From the NCBI RefSeq assembly GCF_000169455.1, contig NZ_AAYC01000001.1:210001-274000 (forward strand): a DNA stretch of 64,000 bases, written 5' to 3'. The notes beneath the pieces are model-generated. The model did not search any database, had not been told where the DNA came from, and was given only the letters and a program-made list of their open reading frames with translations. The translations under genes were made by a program, and so were the position numbers. Source of the DNA: Roseobacter sp. SK209-2-6 (GTDB lineage: Bacteria; Pseudomonadota; Alphaproteobacteria; Rhodobacterales; Rhodobacteraceae). Position 1 is the first letter of the stretch. Every line of letters starts with the position of its first letter. Positions 1 through 10,311 of the stretch are shown here, piece after piece.

Positions 1-1501
<1,501 letters not shown>

Positions 1502-1659
1502 GATCCAGTAAAAGACAGCCAAACAGAAAGCACCAAGCAAGACTTGGACAACACTTGATTGTATTCCTGCGCTCTTGGAAGTGTCACGAAACACCATCGT
1601 GACATAACTCGGGTGCGGCTTCTCGCGCAGTTGCCACGCAACTACGCTGCCAGCCGCCA

Positions 1660-1703
1660 ACCGAGAAAATCCAAGAACCGCAGGTTCTTGGATTTTACTC
1701 GGT
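1660..1703 (+). other. Processing hairpin between 23S and 5S rRNA
   Basis: An almost perfect stem-loop: 14 bp (1666-1679 with 1683-1696, loop GCA), extended after one bulged A by ACCGAG (1660-1665) against CTCGGT (1698-1703). It ends at the first bases of 5S rRNA, so it probably guides RNase processing of the precursor. Its right arm can also pair with the 3' flank of 5S (see findings). Confidence 0.6.
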
Positions 1704-1818
1704 TTGGTGGTCATAGCGAGAGCAAAACACCCGGTCCCATCCCGAACCCGGAAGTTAAGTGCCTTTGCGCCGATGGTACTTGGGCTTAAGCCCTGGGAGA
1801 GTAGGTCACCGCCAAACC
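1702..1818 (+). rRNA. rrf: 5S ribosomal RNA
   Basis: Typical alphaproteobacterial 5S: the 5' GTTTGGTGG pairs with the 3' CCGCCAAACC, the conserved CCCATCCCGAACCCGGAAGT core is near 1737-1757, and GGGAGAGTAGGTCACCGCC closes it. About 117 nt, placed 200 nt after 23S in the usual 16S-23S-5S order. Ends may be off by one or two bases. Confidence 0.95.
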
Positions 1819-1978
1819 TAGTAAAATCCAACAATCCTCTCTAAACGATCAATCAAAAATACCTCGCCTGACAAATCTATACGTTAAGTGAGGAAAAACG
1901 GGCCCAAAAAGCGATACGCTCAGAAGCCCGTAACCCTGTCCTCAAGCAGCCGAATAGGCGGTAGGACTAACACAGCGT

Positions 1979-2055
<77 letters not shown>

Positions 2056-2179
2056 AAAACACAACAGAAATAGCAGAATGATAGCGCACAAAGGCGCGCT
2101 TTACCCGTTTGGGCCCAAAACTTCGTGGAAGCACCGTGGAAGCAAATTGAGCAAAGTGCTGTTGTGAAGGTACAACACT

Positions 2180-2990
2180 TTAAACTCTAGCAAACCACTC
2201 CTGGTTTATGGTCACTTTCTCAACCATCTCGGTTCGCACACCCGACCTATTCGATTTCACTGAGTCACACAGGTGTTCACCATCTATCAAGTCAATGGCC
2301 TTTGCTCCGTCACGGGTCGCCTCCTCCGAGTAAAATGACTGGTAGTGATAGATAGGCCCTTGTCGGCACGGCCTTCCAATGCGCCGCGAAAGTCCCGGAT
2401 CTCTTTTGAGCCAACGCTGCCCTTGTAACGTTTGCACTGGAAGTAGACCTGGAAGGACACAAGGTTAACCCGCAGAACCGCGACACCATCAATGCCGCCA
2501 TCACCGGACTTGCCGCGTCCTTCGACCTTCACGAAACCAGCCTCTCGCAACAGTCTTTGTGCCGAGCGGCCGAATGCATCTGGGCCCATGGTTTTCATTA
2601 CATCCAACAGGCTGGACTTCCAGTCGTTTTGGGTGTCCGGCTCTTCTTCGCTGGTTGTTTCAACCTCAGACGCTTTGCGCTTTTGCTTGTCACGCTTTGC
2701 TTGCAGCCGGTCGCGTTCCTTTTGGCGCTTTGCCTTGGCTCGTTCTTTTTCTTCTTGTGTGACCTGATCATAGATCGCGCGCGTCGCGGCAACATCCAGA
2801 ATTTTGGCCCCAGTTTCCGTCAAGGCCCATACACTACGCGCCGAGTTCTCTAGCGCTCCACCGCGTTTCAAATAGGTGCGCGCCCATGACAGATAGTGAT
2901 TCACTCGTGGGCCACTGTTATTGGTCATCATGTAGCCCGTTCGGCTTCGGTGACGCCTTCACAGAGAAATCACCTCTTCATCCAGCTCGT
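2180..2990 (-). pseudogene. Broken Mrr-type restriction endonuclease
   Basis: The frame opening at 2931 resembles an Mrr protein: a winged-helix part (WARTYLKRGGALEN), a lysine/arginine-rich charged linker, then the Mrr catalytic core with the Asp of GDGGIDG and the QCKRYKG motif. It loses frame after SITTSHFTRR near 2335. The missing C-terminal piece (EATRDGAKAIDLIDGEHL) continues in another frame down to 2180. At the other end GVTEAERA, typical of the Mrr N-terminal domain, sits upstream of the ATG in a third frame (about 2935-2960). At least two frameshifts therefore separate three recognisable pieces. Intact Mrr cuts methylated or modified DNA; this copy should be inactive. It lies just after tRNA-fMet. 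Confidence 0.75.
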
Positions 2991-3300
2991 GGATCGTGGC
3001 AGAGCCGCCCAGTACAATGCGACGAAGACCGAAAGCTTGTTAACACTCGTATTCAGCATGGCGAAATGGATTTGTCACCCGATTTTCAGCGGAATGCCGG
3101 GATCTGGAACCTGAAGCAGAAGAGTCGTTTGATCGAATCTCTTTTGCTGAGGATATCTTTGCCTGGGTTCTATGTGGCCAGCGATAGGGAGGAGAACTGG
3201 GCCGTAGTCGATGGTCTTCGTTGTAGGGGGCCAATTGCTCATGCTCCATTGCTACCCCACTGGATTCAAGCAGTGAACCCCTCACGCCTTTAGTGAAATA
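2990..3300 (+). pseudogene. Remnant of a DUF262 (GmrSD-type) protein
   Basis: Only the N-terminal block survives: GEMDLSPDFQRNAGIW, KQKSRLIESLLLRISLPGFY and NWAVVDGL follow the DUF262 signature, which ends in VDGQQR in intact proteins. Here the Q-R is lost (VVDGLRC) and the frame degenerates after about 3225. Upstream residues (ESLLT) are in a neighbouring frame, so there is also a frameshift near 3050. DUF262 forms the NTPase/DNA-interacting half of GmrSD type IV restriction enzymes. The piece is divergent to the broken Mrr and is followed at once by IS21 debris, so it was probably truncated by that insertion. Confidence 0.7.
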
Positions 3301-3304
3301 TGGC

Positions 3305-4045
3305 CCCCGAAACCTACCTTGGATGATCTCGATGTGTAGAACGAGTGGTAGCGCCTGCGCTGTGAAGAACTGGCAAACCGGCCCCATTCCGAACAATCGG
3401 ATCGCACAGTTGCCGAAGTGTTCGAAGTCGAATGCTCCGCGCTGGCTCCCAGGGGCGTGCATCTGAGAGATACGTGGAGAAGAGCGTCCGCGTCCGCTCC
3501 ACCTGCCTGGTTCAATATGCCAGAAATCGATACAGTGTGCCCTCCCAGTTCGCCAAACAGCATGTGTCGCTGGGGGCTTATGCAGGCCGGATCGTGTTGA
3601 TGTCGGGCCAAGAAGTCATCGCAGGGCACAAACGTCGCTTCACTCGCAATGTCAGCTATTTTGAGTCCTGGCATAACGCGCCTCTATTGAATCGTAGGCC
3701 TGGCGCTCTGCGTGACGGCGGACCTTTTGGGGAATGGCAATTGCTCGGCACGATGCACCTGTTAAGAGAGTGCTACATAACAGGTAAAGGTGGGGCGGGA
3801 GTTCGTCGAACCGCTTTTGCTGGCGCAGGATCCTGGGATCGAAGTGGTCGAGACGACTTGCGAACTGGCAGCGGAATATAACATCCTGGTCTTGCCGACA
3901 TCATCAATCTCCCTCTCGGTACATTGTTTCGCAATGTCCTGCCGGGCAGTGGAGCAACCATTTGGAGGAGTCGCTCATCACACCGCTCAGCGATGCCGAT
4001 ACCTATCTGCAACTGACCTTACGGCCCAGGGCTGATTGCAAGCGC
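3305..4045 (+). pseudogene. IS21-family transposase remnant (istA-like)
   Basis: Pieces of an IS21 IstA C-terminal half are readable across several frames: LRCEELANRPHSEQSDRTVAE near 3355-3420, RNRYSVPSQFAKQHVSLGAY then KPGALR-type RRPGALRDGGPF at about 3510-3735, GREFVEPLLLAQDPGIEVVE near 3790-3850, and a DADTYLQLTLRPRADC end near 3990-4035. In-frame stops near 3330-3350 and frame jumps near 3780 and 3900 show it is dead. The DDE catalytic region of the N-terminal half is missing. Confidence 0.75.
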
Positions 4046-4059
4046 AAGGAGACGCTGTG

Positions 4060-4350
4060 CTGAGCTGAGGAGAACGCCCTCGTCGACCAAATGATTGCCC
4101 TGAGGCTGCACGGGATGACAGCTTTCGCCCAAAACTTGCTGTCCGGACGCAAACCACCAAGTTTGACGGCCGCGATGATGCAGCTGATAGACTCTGAGAC
4201 TGTAGAACGCCGGGTGCGCTCCATCTGTCAGCTGAACGGCGATTGCTGGCTATCGCCGAGAGGCCAGCATCAAATGCGCATCGCGTTCGGCATTGACCTT
4301 GAACCAATGGCGCAAATCCCTCACTTCACTATGCGATCATCGAAAGAGGC
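4060..4350 (+). pseudogene. IS21 helper ATPase remnant (istB-like)
   Basis: A frame from 4091 reads MIALRLHGMTAFAQ and DSETVERRVRSICQLN, matching the N-terminal helical part of IstB helper proteins (the family pattern is L-x-x-L-R-L-x-G-M). The Walker A and B motifs of IstB are absent, so only the first 60-80 residues remain. It follows the istA-like fragment directly, as in intact IS21 elements. Confidence 0.6.
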
Positions 4351-5327
4351 AATACGTCCTACCGGTTCGCCAAGAGTAAACAGCGCAGAAAAAATAACCG
4401 CCGCGCAAACGAAGCCCACAGGGCGGACGCACTATGTGCGGGCGGATCGCCTGGGGGCTTTACACCAAAAAAGTGGGTAAGATTTAAACACTGAGACCGG
4501 GTCAGGCTTGAACGCTCTTTGGCAGCTTGAGTGCTCAAGATACTTGTATCCTCTATTAAGCGTCATAAACCAGCGGACAGCAGCAAGTCTGGGGCTAATT
4601 AGGGGGCAGCTGCAACGCTTCCAGTGGTTCCTTGTCTATATCGAGATCAAGCTTACGCCACAGGTATCTTTGATTTTCGCCCTCTAAACGGCAGTACATG
4701 TATTGTATGTGCGAGAGGGGGGAGCACTTGCCTTCACCTTCCGCTTCGATCCCGGCCGGATCTATCGGAAAATGGAGAGCCCCGATCACCTCGATCAGCA
4801 TCCGCTAGGATCAGGACTGGCGACATTCAATGCCTTCTGGTCGCGGCACAGAGTGCTGGTGCCCGTCTCTTTCCAGTCGAGGCCTGTCGGCTGCAATAAA
4901 TTTTCGACAATCCCACTCGTCTGGCGAAGGGATTTTCTAAAAAGAACCGTCATTGTCAGGCAAATCTGGATCGCCGTGTCGCTATTCTAGGTCCAGTGAT
5001 TTCGCTTTCCGGTTGCTTGGAAACGCCACCCCATCACGGGTTCAAATCAGAGTCCTAGGCACCCTGCTGCTTCAGCGAACACTTCAACAACCGCGAGCTT
5101 TTCGTCTGAGACTTCCTAGGGGGCCAAATTCGCATACCAGCCAGCTACCACACTGGCCACATGAGTTGAATCCCTCAGCGAATTGCGCAAAAGATCCATG
5201 CCGGAACACCGTTTCTCTGCCGTCCAGTTTGGATTGCTTCTGGGGATAGAAACTGCTGTACAGGTATCTCTTTTGGCACAGAAATTCGCTTTACGATGAA
5301 ATTAGTCTTGGGCGAACCGCAGAACCC
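4350..5327. other. Degenerate intergenic stretch without a recognisable gene
   Basis: About 1 kb with short frames on both strands but no family I recognise. A 95-residue plus-strand frame (4703-4990) and a 68-residue minus-strand frame (4595-4801, YLWRKLDLDIDKEPLEAL) look protein-like yet match nothing I know, and the latter is interrupted by a palindromic repeat (4689-4718). Together with the preceding broken genes this reads as an eroded island. Confidence 0.5.
4689..4718 (+). repeat. Short palindromic repeat, copy C
   Basis: CGGCAG, a short dyad (TACAT/ATGTG) and CGAGAGG in 30 nt. The same frame of CGGCAG-dyad-CGAGAGG occurs twice more at 37852-37887 and 38591-38624. In the minus-strand frame crossing it the repeat does not create a stop. 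Confidence 0.5.
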
Positions 5328-5356
5328 TTGACGGCACTCTGAATTCTTCATAGGCA
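5328..5356 (+). promoter_or_regulatory. Candidate promoter for the alpha operon
   Basis: TTGACG (5328-5333), a 17-nt spacer and TAGGCA (5351-5356), about 155 nt before rpsM. The -35 match is good and the -10 match weak. Some promoter must lie here because the usual upstream secY/adk genes are absent. Confidence 0.3.
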
Positions 5357-5468
5357 AGCCCATCCCTCCTTGGGATGATTCTATGCAGGCCCTTACTGTG
5401 TCTGCGAGACCACCTCGTAAATGCTGGACTCTCTGGCGGCACTGCCAAAGTCAAGCGTTGTGAAAAAA

Positions 5469-5488
5469 GGTTCCGGAACTACGGAACC
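5469..5488 (+). promoter_or_regulatory. Hairpin in the rpsM leader
   Basis: GGTTCCG (5469-5475) pairs perfectly with CGGAACC (5482-5488) around a 6-nt loop, ending 12 nt before the AAAGGAAAG ribosome-binding region of rpsM. It could be a translational control site for the operon, but I see nothing that identifies the ligand. Confidence 0.35.
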
Positions 5489-5510
5489 GCAACGAAAAGG
5501 AAAGTGACAC

Positions 5511-5879
5511 GTGGCACGTATTGCCGGCGTAAACATCCCGACTGCAAAGCGGGTACCGATCGCCCTCACTTATATCACCGGTATTGGTCCGACTTCGGCC
5601 AAAGCCATCTGCGAAGCCGTGAATATCGACGAAACCCGTCGTGTGAACGAGCTCTCCGACGCAGAAGTTCTGTCCATCCGTGAGCACATCGACGCGAACT
5701 ACACCGTCGAAGGTGACCTGCGCCGTGAAGTTCAGATGAACATCAAACGCCTGATGGACCTCGGTTGCTACCGCGGCCTGCGTCACCGCCGTAACCTGCC
5801 CGTTCGCGGTCAGCGTACCCACACCAACGCTCGCACCCGCAAAGGCCCCGCAAAGGCCATCGCTGGTAAGAAGAAGTAA
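5511..5879 (+). CDS. rpsM: 30S ribosomal protein S13
   Basis: 122 residues, the normal length. [10 protein letters not shown] at the N-terminus, the helix-hairpin-helix ITGIGPTSA, and the [25 protein letters not shown] tail that reaches into the decoding centre and contacts S19 and tRNA. S13 sits in the 30S head and forms intersubunit bridges. The start is a GTG at 5511, preceded by AAAGGAAAG. It opens the alpha operon and is followed 15 nt later by rpsK. No secY or adk precedes it in this window. Confidence 0.98.
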   Translation: MARIAGVNIPTAKRVPIALTYITGIGPTSAKAICEAVNIDETRRVNELSDAEVLSIREHIDANYTVEGDLRREVQMNIKRLMDLGCYRGLRHRRNLPVRGQRTHTNARTRKGPAKAIAGKKK

Positions 5880-5894
5880 GGGAGGGTTTGATCA

Positions 5895-6284
5895 ATGGCA
5901 CGTGATAAGACTCGCGTTAAGAAAAAAGAGCGCAAGAACATCGCCACCGGCGTTGCTCATGTGAACTCCTCGTTCAACAACACCAAGATCCTCATCTCTG
6001 ACGTTCAGGGTAATGCGATCTCTTGGTCTTCTGCTGGCTCCATGGGCTTCAAAGGCTCGCGGAAATCCACGCCTTATGCGGCTCAGATGGCTGCTGAGGA
6101 TGCTGGCAAGAAAGCCCAGGATCATGGTGTGAAAACGCTGGAAGTTGAAGTGCAGGGTCCTGGTTCCGGCCGTGAATCCGCACTGCGCGCTCTGGCTGCC
6201 ATCGGTTTCAACATCACCTCGATCCGTGATGTAACCCCGATCGCACACAACGGCTGCCGCCCACCAAAGCGTCGCCGCGTCTAA
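5895..6284 (+). CDS. rpsK: 30S ribosomal protein S11
   Basis: 129 residues, the usual size. [15 protein letters not shown], the [14 protein letters not shown] block and the C-terminal [17 protein letters not shown] are the S11 signature. S11 lies on the 30S platform next to S18 and the Shine-Dalgarno helix. GGGAGGG stands before the ATG at 5895. It is the second gene of the rpsM-rpsK-rpoA-rplQ operon. A strong hairpin follows it before rpoA. Confidence 0.98.
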   Translation: MARDKTRVKKKERKNIATGVAHVNSSFNNTKILISDVQGNAISWSSAGSMGFKGSRKSTPYAAQMAAEDAGKKAQDHGVKTLEVEVQGPGSGRESALRALAAIGFNITSIRDVTPIAHNGCRPPKRRRV

Positions 6285-6298
6285 TACTTAGACCTACG

Positions 6299-6328
6299 CT
6301 GGGGCCCCGCATTTTTGCAGGGCCCCAG
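6299..6328 (+). other. Intercistronic hairpin between rpsK and rpoA
   Basis: CTGGGGCCC (6299-6307) pairs with GGGCCCCAG (6320-6328) around a 12-nt loop. Only TCCGTCATTTT follows, not a clean T-run, so it is more likely an RNA-processing or attenuating stem inside the operon than a full terminator. Confidence 0.5.
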
Positions 6329-6396
6329 TCCGTCATTTTAAACCTCGGGCGTCTGCACCTTCGGACATGGGGTTCAGACAGGAATGGAGGGAAGGC

Positions 6397-7413
6397 ATGA
6401 TCCATAAAAATTGGGCAGAGCTGATCAAGCCAACACAGCTTGAAGCTAAACCGGGCAACGATCCCGCTCGCCAGGCGACCATCATCGCCGAACCGCTGGA
6501 GCGCGGCTTTGGCCTGACGCTCGGCAACGCATTGCGCCGGGTTCTGATGAGCTCGCTGCAGGGCGCGGCTATCACCAGCGTTCAAATCGACAACGTGCTG
6601 CACGAGTTCTCCAGCGTTGCTGGCGTGCGTGAAGACGTGACCGACATCATCCTGAACCTCAAAGGCGTGTCCCTGCGCATGGAAGTCGAAGGCCCCAAGC
6701 GCCTCTCGATCAATGCCAAGGGCCCGGCTGTTGTCACCGCAGGCGACATCTCCGAGAGCGCCGGCATCGAGGTTCTGAACCGCGATCACGTCATCTGCCA
6801 CCTGGACGATGGCGCCGATCTGTTCATGGAACTGACCGTCAACACCGGCAAGGGCTATGTCTCCGCTGACAAGAACAAGCCGGAAGATGCACCCATCGGC
6901 CTTATCCCGATCGATGCCATCTATTCGCCGGTCAAGAAGGTCTCCTATGACGTTCAGCCGACCCGTGAAGGCCAGGTTCTGGACTATGACAAGCTGACCC
7001 TGAAGATCGAAACCGACGGTTCCGTCACTCCGGATGACGCGCTGGCCTATGCTGCGCGCATCCTGCAGGACCAACTGTCGATCTTCGTCAACTTCGAAGA
7101 GCCCGAGTCCGCAAACCGCCAGGACGAGGACGATGGTCTCGAGTTCAACCCGCTTCTCCTGAAGAAAGTGGACGAGCTGGAGCTTTCCGTGCGTTCGGCA
7201 AACTGCCTGAAGAACGACAACATCGTTTACATCGGCGATCTGATCCAGAAGACCGAAGCAGAGATGCTGCGCACCCCGAACTTTGGCCGCAAATCCTTGA
7301 ATGAGATCAAGGAAGTGCTGTCGGGTATGGGGCTGCACCTCGGCATGGATGTCGAGGACTGGCCGCCGGACAACATCGAAGATCTGGCCAAGAAGTTCGA
7401 AGACACTTTCTAA
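6397..7413 (+). CDS. rpoA: DNA-directed RNA polymerase subunit alpha
   Basis: 338 residues, the alphaproteobacterial length. The N-terminal domain (about 1-235) carries the dimerisation and beta/beta' contact regions ([19 protein letters not shown]). The C-terminal domain (about 255-335) has the helix-hairpin-helix [14 protein letters not shown] and [14 protein letters not shown] that contacts UP elements and activators. The ATG at 6397 is chosen over 6367 because GGAGGGAAGGC precedes it and [12 protein letters not shown] is the conserved start. It is transcribed with rpsM, rpsK and rplQ. Confidence 0.98.
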   Translation: MIHKNWAELIKPTQLEAKPGNDPARQATIIAEPLERGFGLTLGNALRRVLMSSLQGAAITSVQIDNVLHEFSSVAGVREDVTDIILNLKGVSLRMEVEGPKRLSINAKGPAVVTAGDISESAGIEVLNRDHVICHLDDGADLFMELTVNTGKGYVSADKNKPEDAPIGLIPIDAIYSPVKKVSYDVQPTREGQVLDYDKLTLKIETDGSVTPDDALAYAARILQDQLSIFVNFEEPESANRQDEDDGLEFNPLLLKKVDELELSVRSANCLKNDNIVYIGDLIQKTEAEMLRTPNFGRKSLNEIKEVLSGMGLHLGMDVEDWPPDNIEDLAKKFEDTF

Positions 7414-7426
7414 GCCAAACAATTCA

Positions 7427-7446
7427 GGGGAGGGGCGACCCTCCCC
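7427..7446 (+). other. GNRA-capped hairpin after rpoA
   Basis: GGGGAGGG (7427-7434) pairs perfectly with CCCTCCCC (7439-7446) around a GCGA tetraloop. No T-run follows, so it is probably a stabilising or processing stem between rpoA and rplQ. Confidence 0.5.
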
Positions 7447-7554
7447 GAAATGCCCCGGGTGCGGGGGAAGTAGCGGGCATCTGCCCCAAGGAGATCAGCT
7501 GACACGCATCGGCTGACAGACAAAGCAAAAACGCAAGACCGAAGGAACACTCCA

Positions 7555-7980
7555 ATGCGTCATAAACGTGGTTACCGCCGCCTTAACCGTACTCACGAGC
7601 ACCGCAAGGCGCTCTTTGCCAACATGGCAGGCTCGCTGATCGAGCACGAGCAGATCAAAACCACCCTGCCCAAGGCAAAAGAATTGCGCCCGATCATCGA
7701 AAAGATGATCACTCTGGCAAAGCGCGGCGACCTGCACGCCCGCCGTCAGGCCCGTGCCCGCCTGAAAGAAGATCAGTATGTCGCCAAACTGTTCGACGTT
7801 CTGGGCCCCCGCTACGCTGAGCGTCAGGGCGGCTATGTCCGTATCCTGAAAGCCGGCTTCCGCTATGGCGACATGGCACCGATGGCGATCATCGAATTCG
7901 TCGACCGTGACGTTGCCGCCAAAGGCGCCGCCGACAAGGCCCGTGTGGCCGAGCTGGAAGCAGCAGTCGAAGAAGAATAA
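7555..7980 (+). CDS. rplQ: 50S ribosomal protein L17
   Basis: 141 residues. [24 protein letters not shown] is replaced only slightly from the family start, and [30 protein letters not shown] is the L17 core. The acidic alanine-rich tail (about 115-141) is common in alphaproteobacteria. L17 sits near the exit tunnel of the 50S subunit. It is the last gene of the alpha operon, closed by a terminator 29 nt downstream. An AAGGAA box precedes the ATG. Confidence 0.97.
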   Translation: MRHKRGYRRLNRTHEHRKALFANMAGSLIEHEQIKTTLPKAKELRPIIEKMITLAKRGDLHARRQARARLKEDQYVAKLFDVLGPRYAERQGGYVRILKAGFRYGDMAPMAIIEFVDRDVAAKGAADKARVAELEAAVEEE

Positions 7981-8008
7981 GACTGTCTGACATCGTCAGA
8001 CGGCATGA

Positions 8009-8041
8009 CCCCTGTTCCTTTGGAGCGGGGGTTTCTTGTTT
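8009..8041 (+). terminator. Terminator of the alpha operon
   Basis: A 10-bp stem with two G-T pairs (8009-8018 with 8022-8031, loop TTT) followed by TTTCTTGTTT. It lies 28 nt after the rplQ stop codon. Confidence 0.85.
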
Positions 8042-8283
8042 AAGAGGCCCTACAATTTGGTTTTCGCTATTACCTCGAAACTAGCAAAACAAAAGAAATA
8101 CTAACCAGTCCTTCTCCAAAGCAACGACCTGACAATTTGGAAAGATTTGCCTATGAGGTCCTTCCCGGCTGGTAGGCCGGGCAGCGCCTGACCTTCCCCA
8201 CGAGAAGGCTCTCTGCACCTGCTGAAAGTCGGCCACTGCCCTTGTGCTCTCCAACAAACGCTTCAGTTTAATTGGACGAGGTT

Positions 8284-8772
8284 CTAAAAGTCCGAAGGCT
8301 TAATGCCATGAGACCAGCCGGCTAGGTATTTCGCTATCCATTTCGAAAAGGAAGGGGCGACCCTAGACCTATAGTCAAAATCGTGATCCCAATGATAGAT
8401 AGGTGCTTTTGCTTGTTTTTCGGATTGAAGATGTTGCTTATCGAAGCAGAATAAATTGCCAAGGCTATCGCTTCCGATTGCTACAAGAGATTCGGGCATA
8501 CCGATTTTGCACCAGTCCAGGGTCTGCGTAACGATCATCTCAGGCTGATAAAGTTCCGAAAGGTCATGCAAATCAATTTCACGATCGGTAATAGCCGTGA
8601 GCAAGGCAAGGGTAGGTTTGGGAAGTCCGAAGCTTAGAACTTGGAACCTGTAGTCCATTGGGAGCTTTATCCCAAGCAGCTGCTCGGCCTGGTCAAGCTG
8701 TCCCGGGTCGACCCGCTCTGGCGGGTATTCTTCCAGACACCATTTCTTATTAAAATCTGAGAGCTCATTCAT
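8284..8772 (-). CDS. SMI1/KNR4 family protein
   Basis: 162 residues from the ATG at 8772; the frame stays open to a TTG at 8862 but I prefer the ATG. The SMI1/KNR4 (SUKH) fold is suggested by QAEQLLGIKLPMDYRFQVLSFG near the N-terminus, then IGSDSLGNLFCFD and a C-terminal WIAKYL helix. Proteins of this superfamily often act as immunity proteins against secreted nuclease toxins. No toxin gene is adjacent, so this may be an orphan immunity gene. It stands alone between rplQ and the DAHP synthase leader, is richer in A+T than its neighbours, and may have been acquired. The ribosome-binding site is weak. Confidence 0.75.
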   Translation of the reverse strand: MNELSDFNKKWCLEEYPPERVDPGQLDQAEQLLGIKLPMDYRFQVLSFGLPKPTLALLTAITDREIDLHDLSELYQPEMIVTQTLDWCKIGMPESLVAIGSDSLGNLFCFDKQHLQSEKQAKAPIYHWDHDFDYRSRVAPSFSKWIAKYLAGWSHGIKPSDF

Positions 8773-8965
8773 CTTTTTTCTGTGGAGCTTTCTTAAGTTC
8801 AGCAGTCTTTCAAACAATTTAGGTTCCAAGCAAAAAGTAAGAAATTGAATACGTGAATACAAAAACAGGCTTGTAATTGTTGCACAACAAACATTCGCAT
8901 GATCCCTTTGAAAAGGTCAACTTTCCAGATAGACAACCCGCCGAATCTCCGTTAGCGTCACCGGC

Positions 8966-9043
8966 ATGACCCAAACCTATGCTGCAATCTGGTTTTATTT
9001 TTATCCGGGCCGACAGGCGGACGGAGGGGTCTTGGCGTGCTGA
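8966..9043 (+). CDS. Aromatic leader peptide of the DAHP synthase attenuator
   Basis: A 25-codon frame starting ATG ACC CAA ACC TAT and ending TGC TGA. Codons 9 to 13 read Trp-Phe-Tyr-Phe-Tyr (8990-9004) and codon 5 is also Tyr, so six of the first 13 residues are aromatic. It lies 110 nt ahead of the aromatic-pathway gene and about 35 nt ahead of a rho-independent terminator. This is the layout of ribosome-mediated attenuation: shortage of charged aromatic tRNAs would stall the ribosome at these codons and favour read-through. No strong Shine-Dalgarno box is visible. The function is inferred from layout. Confidence 0.75.
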   Translation: MTQTYAAIWFYFYPGRQADGGVLAC

Positions 9044-9076
9044 CGACATAAGCGACGCAAAGCAGATACCACACCA

Positions 9077-9104
9077 ACCGCCCTCAGCAGATGGCGGTTT
9101 TTTT
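9077..9104 (+). terminator. Attenuator terminator before DAHP synthase
   Basis: ACCGCC (9077-9082) pairs with GGCGGT (9093-9098), loop of 10 nt, followed by a run of seven T ending at 9104. The left arm could instead pair with GGCGG (9016-9020) or the GGAGGGG stretch (9023-9029) within the leader-peptide region, which would give the anti-terminator. Confidence 0.7.
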
Positions 9105-9153
9105 GTATCCGCCGTCACTCGAGACAGGGCCTCCCGCAAGGAACCTGAGAACC

Positions 9154-10224
9154 ATGACCACCCAAATCGAAAACCTCCGCATCACCGATATGCAGGAACT
9201 GATTTCACCGGATGAACTGGCGGAAAAACTGCCCAGCAATGATCTGGCCAGCAAGACCGTGCTGGATAGCCGCGCGGCAATCCAAAAGGTGCTGCGCCGC
9301 ACGGATGACCGGCTGATCGTCGTTGTTGGCCCCTGCTCGATCCATGATACCAAGGCGGCCCTGGACTACGCAGAGCGGCTGAAGCCGCTGCGGGATGAGC
9401 TGGGCGACGCGCTGGAACTGGTGATGCGTGTCTACTTCGAGAAACCGCGCACCATCAGCGGCTGGAAGGGGCTGGTGAATGATCCCAGGCTCGATGGGTC
9501 CTTCCGCATCAACGAGGGGCTGGAGATGGCGCGCAAGCTCCTCTTGGACATTAATCAGATGGGTCTGCCGGTGGGGACCGAGTTCCTCGATACTGCCGTA
9601 CCGCAATACCTGTCGGACCTGATGGCCTGGGCCGCCATTGGCGCACGCACCACCGAAAGCCAGATCCATCGCGAGATGGCCTCAGGCCTATCGTGTCCCG
9701 TTGGTTTCAAGAACGGCACCCGTGGCAATGTGCAAATCGCCATCGATGCGGTGCGCTCCTCGGCTCATCCGCATCATTTCATGGCTCTGGCGAAAAATGG
9801 CCGCGCGGCGATTGCGGCCACAAGCGGCAACCCCGATTGCCACCTGATCCTGCGCGGTGGTGGCGGCACCAACTATGACGCCGCTTCTGTTGATGCGGCC
9901 TGCCAAAAGGCAGAGCAGGACGGCATCCGCGGCCATGTGATGATTGATGCCAGCCATGCCAACAGCGGCAAGGATCCGTTGAAACAGCCCTTGGTACTGC
10001 AGGATGTCGGCAATCAGCTGCGCGCTGGCGAACAGCGCATTACCGGCGTGATGATCGAAAGCCATCTGGTGGCGGGGCGTCAGGATCTGGGGCAGGGGGA
10101 GCTGACCTATGGTCAGTCCATCACCGATGGCTGTCTCGGCTGGGAAGATACGGTGACAGAACTGCACGGCCTGGCTGATGCGGTTCGGGCGCGCCGCAGC
10201 TTGCCGACCCAGATGGCTGGGTAG
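9154..10224 (+). CDS. 3-deoxy-7-phosphoheptulonate synthase, class I
   Basis: 356 residues. Catalyses condensation of phosphoenolpyruvate with erythrose 4-phosphate, the first step of the shikimate pathway to Trp, Phe and Tyr. The class I (AroF/G/H type) TIM barrel is clear: VVVGPCSIHD near residue 57, the GARTTESQIHREMASGLSCP block, FKNGT, and DASHANSGKDP with metal-binding residues. The ATG at 9154 is chosen for AAGGA at 9138-9142 and because the frame upstream crosses the terminator. The AroF, AroG and AroH paralogues cannot be separated from sequence alone. The leader peptide and terminator upstream imply control by aromatic amino acid supply. Confidence 0.93.
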   Translation: MTTQIENLRITDMQELISPDELAEKLPSNDLASKTVLDSRAAIQKVLRRTDDRLIVVVGPCSIHDTKAALDYAERLKPLRDELGDALELVMRVYFEKPRTISGWKGLVNDPRLDGSFRINEGLEMARKLLLDINQMGLPVGTEFLDTAVPQYLSDLMAWAAIGARTTESQIHREMASGLSCPVGFKNGTRGNVQIAIDAVRSSAHPHHFMALAKNGRAAIAATSGNPDCHLILRGGGGTNYDAASVDAACQKAEQDGIRGHVMIDASHANSGKDPLKQPLVLQDVGNQLRAGEQRITGVMIESHLVAGRQDLGQGELTYGQSITDGCLGWEDTVTELHGLADAVRARRSLPTQMAG

Positions 10225-10311
10225 ACCCCTTAGATCTTAGCTTGCGGCATGGCTTGCATTCAAGCGGTGCGGCAAGCATATCCTTTGGGGAAAGCCATTC
10301 CGGGAGCCCCC

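Noticed and set aside
5020-5060. GGGTTCAAATC followed by CACC-like bases, resembling a tRNA 3' end or a duplicated tRNA-fMet attachment end
   Set aside because: The flanking bases do not form a T stem (ACGGG cannot pair with CAGAG), and only about ten bases match tRNA-fMet, all in the universally conserved T-loop. It is too short to call attR.
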